Shown: piece by piece, positions 50,876 to 60,547 of the stretch | Layout: every line of letters starts with the position of its first letter | Numbering within the stretch: the first letter of the stretch is position 1 | NCBI GenBank assembly: GCA_963664085.2 | Contig: CAXXLO010000002.1 | Location: 620,001-684,000, forward strand | Origin: Bin5 sp022821545 | GTDB taxonomy: Bacteria > Chloroflexota > Anaerolineae > Caldilineales > Caldilineaceae | Direction of reading: 5' to 3' | DNA: 64,000 nucleotides | Made by a program: the position numbers and the translations under genes | Notes under the pieces: model-generated | The model's database searches: none | What the model was told of the DNA's origin: nothing | The model's input: only the letters and a program-made list of their open reading frames with translations

Positions 50876-51289
50876 ATGAGAAGCGCGAACATGCTGGACA
50901 GATTGCAGCAGTTCAAAACCGATGTTGTGCGGATCATGCCCTTTCAGCAGGCGTCGCGCAGCGAAGTGGAAAATGAAGCGATTGATGGCGAGTTGACGGA
51001 AGAGGAGGAGGAACAGTTCGCCCACATGGTGAGCTTCCTGGGCAAGCTCTTCCCTTTCGTGCGTCCGTCGCCTGAGTTCCGCGCGCGGTTGAAGGAGGCC
51101 CTTCTGGCGGAACACCGGCGGCGCCTCGTCAGTGAAGGTATGCTGCCGGCGCGTCAGGAGGGAGGGATATCCTGGCGCTGGTCGCTGGCAGCGACGGTGC
51201 CGCTGTTAATCGGTGTGCTGGCGACGATACTGTGGCGGCGGAGCCACCGTTCGGACGGGCAGTTGATTTCGCCGGTGGGAGGGCGGTAG
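50876..51289 (+). CDS. Small membrane protein, possible anti-sigma factor
   Basis: 137 residues. A cytoplasmic N-terminal part of about 95 residues with an acidic run (LTEEEEEQFAHMVSFLGKL) and PSPEFRARLKEALLAEHRRRL, one membrane helix near residues 103-121 (WSLAATVPLLIGVLATILW), and a short tail. The PSPEFR..LK..LL piece is common in membrane partners of ECF sigma factors in this kind of genome. The zinc anti-sigma motif HxxxCxxC is absent. Position right behind the sigma gene supports the role; it remains inference. ATG 50876 is 7 bp after the sigma stop with GGAAAG upstream. Confidence 0.7.
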   Translation: MRSANMLDRLQQFKTDVVRIMPFQQASRSEVENEAIDGELTEEEEEQFAHMVSFLGKLFPFVRPSPEFRARLKEALLAEHRRRLVSEGMLPARQEGGISWRWSLAATVPLLIGVLATILWRRSHRSDGQLISPVGGR

Positions 51290-51322
51290 GATCGGTCCCG
51301 CCCAACTGTAGATTGCGAGGTA

Positions 51323-51362
51323 GCGCCTTTCGGCCCCTTTTGCGGGGTCGAGGGGCGTTTTT
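51323..51362 (+). terminator. Rho-independent terminator after the sigma operon
   Basis: 15-bp stem (four G-T pairs) GCGCCTTTCGGCCCC / GGGGTCGAGGGGCGT with loop TTTTGC, followed by a T-run (51358-51362). It stands between convergent genes and has a T-run only on the plus strand. Confidence 0.85.
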
Positions 51363-51370
51363 CGTTCCGG

Positions 51371-54220
51371 CTACCGCTTTTTGCTCTTATTCCGGCCGCC
51401 GGTGACGCTGCTCACGCGTGCCAGTTTTTCGGTGCCTTTCCCGGCCGCTCGTGAAGTTGTCCTGGCGGCAGCCGGCTTCGATTTTGCGGCCGGCTCGTCG
51501 AGCAGACTTCCCTGCACGGACTGGTTCACTGATGCAGCCGCGGCCTGTTTCCTTGCCGTCCGTTCACCGGTCGCGAGTTTAGGCCTTTTGGACGTTTCAC
51601 TGGCGAGTTTGCGCGTCTTGCGCCGTGAGCGCGATCTGCCCGGTTTGGCCGCGGCAGTCCCGGAGGCCGGTTTCTTCTTTGCAGGCGCCTCCTTCGGTCT
51701 CCCCTGGTTGTCCTTTGCCGGAGGCGGGGCCGCGGTGTCCATTCTGCCATTCAGCTGTGGGTCGGGTGGGGGCGGCGGGCCGTCCATGGCTGCCGCGATT
51801 GGGGAGACGGCCTGTACGGCCGCGACCGCGTCGCTGCTGGCCAGGTCGACCTTGGGCGAGCCCAGCGCGCTGCGTCCGCTGGCAGGGATATCTTCCAGAC
51901 CAAGCGGCTTCGCCACGCCTTTCTCCGTCACGAAGGCGGCGAAGGAATGCTCAGGCGTCAGCATGGCGGCGCCGACAAGGTCGCCGGTGCGGGCGTCGAG
52001 CTTGTGGGCGATGATGCCGCCGCCGCCGCGGCCCTGCTGGCTGAATTCGCTCATTGCCGTGCGTTTGACGTAGCCGGCAGAAGTTGCTGTGAGCAGTTCG
52101 CCTTTGGGCGCGACCGAGAACGCGGCGATAACTTGATCGTCACTCTTGAGGTTGATGCCGGCGACGCCGCGTGCGGCTGTACCCATCGCCCGCACCTTTT
52201 CTTCAGAGAAACGGATCGAGCGGCCCTTGCGGGTGATGAGGACGACTTCGCCGTTGCCGGGGGTAACGAACGCGCAGGTCAGCCGGTCTTTGCCATTTAC
52301 ACTGATCACGTTCAGAGAGGCCAGCGCGGCCTGGGTAAAGTCGGCGATGGCGATGCGTTTGACGGCGCCCTGGCGGGTGACGAGAAACAGAAAGCCCTCG
52401 GTTGCGGGTTGCGGCAGTGCCAGCATGGAGGCGATGGTGTCGCGGCGGCTGAAATCGGTCAGATCGGCCAGATGTCTGCGCCCTTCCTGTGGTAGCTCAT
52501 GGACCCCGAGGCGGTGGCAGCGCCCGCCGGCGGAGAAGAAGAAGAGCTGGTCGCGGGTGTTGGCTGTGAGCAGGGCCGCGGCCGCGTTTTGGGCAGCCTG
52601 GCGCAGGCCGGCGCGGTTGATGCCGGTGAAATCCTGGCGGCGCAAGGCGCCGGCAGCGCCGAGCGCCACCCAGACGCGGCGGTCCGGCAGCAAATCGGCG
52701 GCGGTGAGCGTGCCTTGGGCGCGTTCGACGATCTGTGTGCGGCGGCGGTCGGCGTGCTGCTTGCGCAGGGCGAGTAGATCTTCGCGGATAACGCCTAGAA
52801 TTTTGCCGTCGTCGGAGAGCAGGTCTTCAAGGTAGGAGATTAACTGCTGCAGCTCCTTATGTTCATTCTGGAGCTGTCTCCGCTCAAGCGCGGTCAGCCG
52901 TCTCAGCGGCATATCCAGGATGGCCTGTGCCTGGACTTCGGTGAAACTGAACTCACGAATCAGGTTGGTGCGTGCGGTGTCGACGCGCTGGCTGCGGCGG
53001 ATCGTACGTATCACTTCGTCGAGGATGTCAAGCGCCTTAAGCAGACCTTCGACGATGTGTGACCTGGCCCTGGCCTTGGCGAGGTCGAACTGTGAGCGGC
53101 GGCGGATAATCTCCTGGCGGTGCTCGATAAAGTGCCGCAGGATGCGCTTGAGGGTGAGGGTGACGGGGTCGCCGTTGACGAGGGCCAGCAAAGACATGCC
53201 GAACGTCTGCTGCATTGGCGTCAGCCGGAGCAGGCGGGCCAGAATTGCATTCGGGTCGACGTTGCGGGTCAACTCGATGACGATGCGCATGCCGGTTCGG
53301 TCGCTCTCGTCGCGCAGGTCTGTAATACCGTCGATTTTGCCGTCGCGGACGAGCCGGGCGATACGCTCGAGCAGGTTGGTCTTGTTGGTCTGATAGGGCA
53401 GGTCGGTCACGACGATGCGGCTGCGGCTGCGGCTCATCTCTTCAAAGTGGGCCTTGGCCTGCATGATCAGCCGCGCTCTGCCGGTGGCATATCCATGGGA
53501 GATGGCATCGATCTCCTCTTCGCCCTTGGCGGCCTGGCGATAGCGAAAGAGGATGCCGCCTGTTGGGAAGTCGGGTCCTTTGATGAACTGCAGAAGATCG
53601 TTGACGCCGACTTCGTCGATTTTGTCGAACTGATCGATCAGATAGACAGTGGCGTCGACGACTTCGGCCAGATTGTGGGGGGGGATGTTGGTGGCCATGC
53701 CGACGGCGATGCCATTGGCGCCGTTGATGAGGAGGTTTGGCAGCGCGGCCGGCAGGATCGCAGGCTCTTTGAGCGTTGTGTCAAAGTTGTCGTTCCAGTC
53801 GATGGTATCCTTTTCGATGTCGGCCAGCATCAGGTCGCTGATGGCTGCCAGGCGCGCCTCGGTATAGCGCATGGCGGCGGCATTGTCACCGTCGATCGAG
53901 CCGAAGTTGCCCTGGCCGTCGACCAGAGGGTAGCGCAGGCTGAACTCCTGGGCCATCCGCACCATGGCGTCATATACGGAGGTGTCGTTGTGGGGATGGT
54001 ATTTGCCCAGCACTTCGCCCACGATGCGGGCGCTCTTCTTGTAGGGCTTGTTGCTGGTCACCCCCATGTCGTGCATGGCATAGAGGATGCGTCGATGGAC
54101 CGGTTTGAGGCCGTCGCGTACGTCGGGCAGGGCACGGGCGACGATGACGCTCATGGCGTAGTCGAGATACGATGCGTGCATCTCGGCGGTGATATCGATT
54201 TCGCGGACGGTTCCTGTCAT
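51371..54220 (-). CDS. gyrA: DNA gyrase subunit A
   Basis: 949 residues. Breakage-reunion subunit of type II topoisomerase. Catalytic Tyr at about residue 119 in AAMRYTEARL; quinolone-region GKYHPHNDTSVYDAMVRMAQ; ITNIPP-like GMATNIPPHNLAEV. The C-terminal beta-pinwheel has a degenerate GyrA box, QQGRGGGGI, which favours GyrA over ParC. After about residue 812 comes a 138-residue Pro/Lys/Ala/Arg-rich, low-complexity tail ending GGRNKSKKR, not part of the usual ~820-residue gyrase. No gyrB nearby. No clear ribosome site; the start lies 9 nt after the stop of a small HTH frame, so translation may be coupled. Confidence 0.93.
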   Translation of the reverse strand: MTGTVREIDITAEMHASYLDYAMSVIVARALPDVRDGLKPVHRRILYAMHDMGVTSNKPYKKSARIVGEVLGKYHPHNDTSVYDAMVRMAQEFSLRYPLVDGQGNFGSIDGDNAAAMRYTEARLAAISDLMLADIEKDTIDWNDNFDTTLKEPAILPAALPNLLINGANGIAVGMATNIPPHNLAEVVDATVYLIDQFDKIDEVGVNDLLQFIKGPDFPTGGILFRYRQAAKGEEEIDAISHGYATGRARLIMQAKAHFEEMSRSRSRIVVTDLPYQTNKTNLLERIARLVRDGKIDGITDLRDESDRTGMRIVIELTRNVDPNAILARLLRLTPMQQTFGMSLLALVNGDPVTLTLKRILRHFIEHRQEIIRRRSQFDLAKARARSHIVEGLLKALDILDEVIRTIRRSQRVDTARTNLIREFSFTEVQAQAILDMPLRRLTALERRQLQNEHKELQQLISYLEDLLSDDGKILGVIREDLLALRKQHADRRRTQIVERAQGTLTAADLLPDRRVWVALGAAGALRRQDFTGINRAGLRQAAQNAAAALLTANTRDQLFFFSAGGRCHRLGVHELPQEGRRHLADLTDFSRRDTIASMLALPQPATEGFLFLVTRQGAVKRIAIADFTQAALASLNVISVNGKDRLTCAFVTPGNGEVVLITRKGRSIRFSEEKVRAMGTAARGVAGINLKSDDQVIAAFSVAPKGELLTATSAGYVKRTAMSEFSQQGRGGGGIIAHKLDARTGDLVGAAMLTPEHSFAAFVTEKGVAKPLGLEDIPASGRSALGSPKVDLASSDAVAAVQAVSPIAAAMDGPPPPPDPQLNGRMDTAAPPPAKDNQGRPKEAPAKKKPASGTAAAKPGRSRSRRKTRKLASETSKRPKLATGERTARKQAAAASVNQSVQGSLLDEPAAKSKPAAARTTSRAAGKGTEKLARVSSVTGGRNKSKKR

Positions 54221-54229
54221 TTTGCTTGT

Positions 54230-54397
54230 CTATTCGTAAGTCAGTGCATCAACTGTCGTTTTGAACGCGCCAGCAATGCGGAATAAGGCGGACGCGGAGC
54301 CGGGTTTGTGCCCCCGCTCGATCTCCGACAGGTAACTGGCGCAGATTCCCGTGCATTCGGCTTTCGTTTCTCTGCTTCCATTCCAAAATGTTCGCAT
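54230..54397 (-). CDS. Short XRE-type helix-turn-helix ORF, possibly degenerate
   Basis: 55 residues from ATG 54397 (in-frame stop 5 codons upstream). The second half reads TGICASYLSEIERGHKPGSA followed by SALFRIAGAFKTTVDALTYE, the recognition helix and trailing helix of XRE/Cro repressors. The first half (MRTFWNGSRETKAE) resembles the start of such a domain but lacks the usual TQxELA segment, as if a few codons were lost. It ends 9 bp before the gyrA start. Either a mini-regulator or the remnant of a full XRE gene; no ribosome site is obvious. Confidence 0.5.
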   Translation of the reverse strand: MRTFWNGSRETKAECTGICASYLSEIERGHKPGSASALFRIAGAFKTTVDALTYE

Positions 54398-54509
54398 ACG
54401 GCGAACATCCCGTCAAGAGGGGGGCGGTTGGGCCTTTTGTCAGTGTCAAAGGGCTTGCGGAACTGCATTCTCTTTCGCTATGAGTGGCGCGGCTGTGTTC
54501 GCCGAGAAA

Positions 54510-56522
<2,013 letters not shown>

Positions 56523-56552
56523 TTCCGGCTCCGTAGTTCCGATACGAGCGCA

Positions 56553-56563
56553 GTTCGCAGAAC
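56553..56563. promoter_or_regulatory. GTTC-N3-GAAC palindrome upstream of uvrB
   Basis: GTTC GCA GAAC, 11 bp, 30 bp before the uvrB start. It has the half-site letters of known LexA operators but not their order or spacing, so a damage-response role is only a guess. Confidence 0.25.
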
Positions 56564-56925
56564 AAGCTTACCATATGTCTCAAGGGGATCGGGACATTTC
56601 ACCGTGCCACTCCGTTTCCAGGTGGTAGGCCGCCCGCAGCGTGCCGGCATCGTATAGAAAACAGTTCTGAAATGTAGGCCGGGCAGTAGACCAGATGGTG
56701 TCCAGAGAACGATTTCTAGTGAACGAAGGAGGCCTCTCGCCTTCCGAACTTTTGTTCGCCTTCTGGAGTCATTATACATGCTTTGGCTGTATCTGTCCAG
56801 CAGGGGTAGGGGAACGGCATTTGACACAGGCTGATCCAAAACGGCCGGCAGAAACTGTAGAACCCTTCTGGATACCCACCGAATACAGGTACGCTTGTCA
56901 AGGAGACAGGATAAGAGAACGAACG

Positions 56926-57016
56926 GAAAGACTACGTAAAGACTACGGAATAACTACGTTAAGGCTACGATACGGCTACGGAACGGCTATGGGGAGCCTC
57001 CGAAGTGCCTTCGGAG
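56926..57016. repeat. 11-bp-period tandem repeat followed by a hairpin
   Basis: Six degenerate units of the form A-G-n-C-T-A-C-G (for example AAAGACTACGG, ACGGCTACGGA) from 56926 to 56992, then a perfect 8-bp hairpin CTCCGAAG / CTTCGGAG at 56998-57016. ATAAGAGAAC occurs on both sides (56911 and 57021). It occupies the middle of the 656-bp gap between uvrB and the GH3-like gene; the rest of the gap shows only the uvrB palindrome and the -10 box. Confidence 0.7.
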
Positions 57017-57164
57017 AGCGATAAGAGAACAGTGACGTATTCTGGAATTTCCTGAGTGTCGAGAGACATAAGGGAACGGGAAGATCCCAAAAAAAGCGTC
57101 AAAAGGTGTCAAAACGCTTCAGTTCTTTCACTGCCCCTCTCTCCTCTCTCATGGTCTGATCGTG

Positions 57165-57170
57165 TATAAT
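57165..57170 (+). promoter_or_regulatory. Perfect -10 box 8 bp before the GH3-like start codon
   Basis: TATAAT at 57165-57170; transcription would begin at about 57177, next to ATG 57179. No Shine-Dalgarno is possible, so the mRNA is probably leaderless. No good -35 is seen. Confidence 0.55.
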
Positions 57171-57178
57171 CGGATTCA

Positions 57179-60100
57179 ATGAGAGTATTCCGTTGCCAGA
57201 AGCGAAGCCATCGAAAGAGCGCCCGGCGAAGCGGCGGCGCTCGTCCGCGTGCCTTGGCGCTGGCGGCCGCGCTGCTGGCTGCCGTGATGCTGACAATCGA
57301 CTTCGGCGGCGGCATTCCGCATCTGAAGTTCGCCGCTGCCCAAGTGGCGACCACGCCTTCGCCCGGTTCCCAAGGGTCAGAGACGGCTGCGCCAACGGCC
57401 ACAGAAACTCGTTCGGTCCAACAGCTGCAGGATTCATTTCGAGCCACTGCCACAGCTCGCGCCCAACTGACGCAGACTGCTGAGGCGGAAGCCACCAGCT
57501 TGGCGCTCACCCCATCGGTCACGCCCACGCCCATACCCACGAATACGCCACCACCGTCCCCTACGCCAACTCCTTCACCCACGCCCACGCCTAGCCCGGA
57601 TGAAATATTGGAGGCGCGCATAGATGATCTGATCGCCGGGATGAGCGTCGCCGATCGCGTCGGCCAGCTGTTTATTGTGACCTTCCAGGGCAACGATATC
57701 GGACCGAGGAGCGATGTCGCCGAATTGATCCAGGAGTACCGCGTGGGCGGCGTGGTTATCAGCCCCAGGAATCGAAACTTCAGCAACTACAGCGGTACGA
57801 CAACGGAAGATGTCGCCCGGCTTACAAATCAGCTGCAGGCATTGGCCTATGGCATCTACCTGGCGCCGTCGGAGGCGTTGAACGTCAAGGACGGCGGTCC
57901 GGCCATACCGGGCATTTTACAGTCGGGGCTGGAGCAGAGATTGCCGCTGGAGATTCCACTGTTGATTGGCGTTGAACAGGGGGGGGACGGCATGCCGGGC
58001 TCAGTGCTGCGCGCCGGATTCACCGCGATCCCGCCGCAGATGGCGCTCGGGGCCACCTGGAATCCTGAACTGGTGGAGGAGGTCGGTGCAGTCCACGGTC
58101 GCGAAATACGCAGTGTGGGTGTAAATCTACTGCTGGGACCGGCGCTGGACGTGATAGAACAGCCGCGGCCGGACCTGGTGACCGGATTGGGGTTGCACAT
58201 GTTTGGCGGCGACCCATTCTGGGTCGGTCGCATGGGCCAGGCTTATGTAACGGGAATCCACCGGGGCAGCGGCGGTCGTGTTGCTACCGTGGCCGGACAT
58301 TTTCCCGGTTTGGGCGGTACGGATCGCCGGCCGGAAGAAGAGATCGCGACGATACAAAAGAGCTTGCAGGAACTGCAGCGAATCGAACTGCCGCCATTTG
58401 CCGCGGTCACTGAGCGGTCGTCTGCCATCCTGCGCATGGATGGGATGATGTCCGCCACCGAGGCGCTGATGTCCGGTCATATTCGATTCAGCAGTTTCCA
58501 GGGCAGCCGCGAGCGCACGCCGCCGATCAGTCTGGCGCAGGAGTTGGGCATACTCCTTGATCTGGACGAGTTTGCTCCCTGGCGTGCCGAGGGCGGGATC
58601 CTGATGAGCGACGCGCTGGGCGTAATGGCCGTGCGCCGATACTACGACCCGCCATTGCAGGATTTCCCCCGCCGCCGCATTGCTCTGGACGCATTTACCG
58701 CCGGTAACGACCTTCTCTATCTGGCGGATTTCTCCCTGACCGACAAGTGGCTGGATGAGAGAGCCAACATCAAGGAGACGATTATCTTTTTCCGCGAGCG
58801 GTACACAAACGATGCCGAATTCGCCGCACGCGTGAATGCCTCGCTACGACGGATCTTGCACTTGAAAGTGCGTCTGTATGACCCAGTATATGCGGATGAT
58901 TCTCAGGCAACCGCTCTGAGGTTCGTTGACGAACCGATTGAAATCAATTTGGCGGATGTAGTGGTGGGTCCAACCGACCTGGAGAGGGGGTTCAGTACCG
59001 AACTTCAGAGAGAGGCACAGATGTTGTTGGATCAGGTCGCCAGTGAGGCGCTGACGATCTTCTTTCCCGACTCCCCGGGGTTGACCGACACGTTGCCGGC
59101 CCCGCCGGGCGAAGACGAGGATGTGTTGATCTTTACAGATAGCCGCATTTTGCATGAGTGTGACGACTGCCAGGCCGATGCTGCAGTGGAGCCAACCGCA
59201 TTGGAAGAGATCATGTTAAGGCTCTACGGGCCGGAGGCGACCAACCAATTGCGGAGCGAGCGGATTGGCAGCCGTACCTTTGCCGAACTGAACTCTCTGC
59301 TGAACGGTACGGCCGACTCTGCGGTGGCAGAGGCCTTGGAGGAGGAGATCCTGAACGCCGACTGGCTGATCTTTGCCATGCTGGATGTTGATGTAGCGAA
59401 CTACGACAGCAGCGACGCGGTCAAACGGTTTCTGCGTCAGCGCGGTGACAGGCTGCCAGGGAGCAAGCTGGTGGTGCTTGCACTTAACGAACCATACTTC
59501 TTCGATTCAACCGAGATTGGCAAGATGACCGCTTTCCTCGGCGTCTACTCCAAGACCCAACCGTTTTTGGAAGCGGCCGTGCGCGCCCTGTTCCGGGCCC
59601 AGACGGTCACCGGCGCGCCTCCGGTCAGCGTACCCGGCACACGCTTCAGCAATCTGGTCGAAAGGCTGGAGCCGGACCCGAACCAGCGGATTGACCTGAC
59701 AGTCCTGAACGAAAACGTCGTGATAGAAGAGGCGGAGGACGACGAGGTTGAGCTGATTCAGACCGACCTGAAGCTGGGTGACAGTCTGGAGCTGCAGGCC
59801 GGCCCGATCCTGGATCGCAACGGAAACACGGTCCCTGATGGAACACCGGTGAATTTCCGGCTGATCTATGAGGGAGAGGAGCTTGCAATCCAGTCAAACC
59901 CTGTCCCCACCCGCGGCGGACTCGCACGCAAATCGGTGATTTTGGAGAGAACGGGCACGCTCCTGATCGCTGTCAACAGTGTCGAGGCAAACTCCAGTAA
60001 GGAGTTCCGAGCGCGCGTCCCTGACCCGGATGTGGCATCCGACAGAACGCAGATTGAGGTCACGAACCCTGAGCGGGCAGCCACACCGGCGCCTACGCCG

Positions 60101-60454
60101 GCGGCGCCGGCGACCGCCGTGCCAACGACGGGAGGGGTTGCGACACCTGTCGCGGAGGTTGAGTTGGAGGCAGTCGAGGTCGACGTCGCTTCGCTGACGA
60201 TTGCAATGGTCACACAGCTGGTAGTGCTGGCGTTGTTGCTGGTTGTTCTGGTACAGGTGATGCCGCGCCAGCTGCTCGTTCAGCGATTGCTGTGGGCTAT
60301 GCTCGTGGGCTGGGGCGCATATATTCTATACGGTGTTGATGTTATTCCCGGCGGTGTCTGGATCCAGGTCAATCTCGCCCCCTGGGACAGCGTTCCGATT
60401 GTTGTGATCGGTATGCTGATCCCGCTGGTCTGGCTGCAATTTCGGTCGGAGTAA
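57179..60454 (+). CDS. Membrane-anchored GH3-like protein (NagZ-type fold, altered motif)
   Basis: 1091 residues. Basic N-terminus and a membrane/signal helix near residues 27-45, then a Thr/Ala/Pro linker (PTPSPTPTPS and similar) to about residue 140, then a glycoside hydrolase family 3 N-terminal domain (GMSVADRVGQLFIVTFQG, LLIGVEQGGDG, NLLLGPALDV). The nucleophile Asp appears in GILMSDALGVMAV. The NagZ general-acid loop, usually KHFPGHGDT, reads AGHFPGLGGTD, so the Lys and the catalytic His-Asp pair are altered. A central unassigned region and an Ig-like part (GDSLELQAGPILDRNGNTV) follow; three hydrophobic helices close the protein. Probably a surface glycan-binding or glycan-cleaving protein; activity doubtful. 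Confidence 0.8.
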   Translation: MRVFRCQKRSHRKSARRSGGARPRALALAAALLAAVMLTIDFGGGIPHLKFAAAQVATTPSPGSQGSETAAPTATETRSVQQLQDSFRATATARAQLTQTAEAEATSLALTPSVTPTPIPTNTPPPSPTPTPSPTPTPSPDEILEARIDDLIAGMSVADRVGQLFIVTFQGNDIGPRSDVAELIQEYRVGGVVISPRNRNFSNYSGTTTEDVARLTNQLQALAYGIYLAPSEALNVKDGGPAIPGILQSGLEQRLPLEIPLLIGVEQGGDGMPGSVLRAGFTAIPPQMALGATWNPELVEEVGAVHGREIRSVGVNLLLGPALDVIEQPRPDLVTGLGLHMFGGDPFWVGRMGQAYVTGIHRGSGGRVATVAGHFPGLGGTDRRPEEEIATIQKSLQELQRIELPPFAAVTERSSAILRMDGMMSATEALMSGHIRFSSFQGSRERTPPISLAQELGILLDLDEFAPWRAEGGILMSDALGVMAVRRYYDPPLQDFPRRRIALDAFTAGNDLLYLADFSLTDKWLDERANIKETIIFFRERYTNDAEFAARVNASLRRILHLKVRLYDPVYADDSQATALRFVDEPIEINLADVVVGPTDLERGFSTELQREAQMLLDQVASEALTIFFPDSPGLTDTLPAPPGEDEDVLIFTDSRILHECDDCQADAAVEPTALEEIMLRLYGPEATNQLRSERIGSRTFAELNSLLNGTADSAVAEALEEEILNADWLIFAMLDVDVANYDSSDAVKRFLRQRGDRLPGSKLVVLALNEPYFFDSTEIGKMTAFLGVYSKTQPFLEAAVRALFRAQTVTGAPPVSVPGTRFSNLVERLEPDPNQRIDLTVLNENVVIEEAEDDEVELIQTDLKLGDSLELQAGPILDRNGNTVPDGTPVNFRLIYEGEELAIQSNPVPTRGGLARKSVILERTGTLLIAVNSVEANSSKEFRARVPDPDVASDRTQIEVTNPERAATPAPTPAAPATAVPTTGGVATPVAEVELEAVEVDVASLTIAMVTQLVVLALLLVVLVQVMPRQLLVQRLLWAMLVGWGAYILYGVDVIPGGVWIQVNLAPWDSVPIVVIGMLIPLVWLQFRSE

Positions 60455-60547
60455 GGACAGTGGAACAGGCTGGTGGAACAGGCGAAAACAGGATGAGAGC
60501 CGCCCTCATTCCATGCGATTCCATTCCGTGCGATTCATTGTCGCGCC

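Noticed and set aside
53120..54286. 388-residue plus-strand frame opposite gyrA
   Set aside because: Shadow of gyrA; composition is the mirror of GyrA codons and no domain is recognisable.
54241..54468. 75-residue minus-strand frame upstream of gyrA
   Set aside because: Overlaps the XRE-like frame in another phase and shows no protein pattern.
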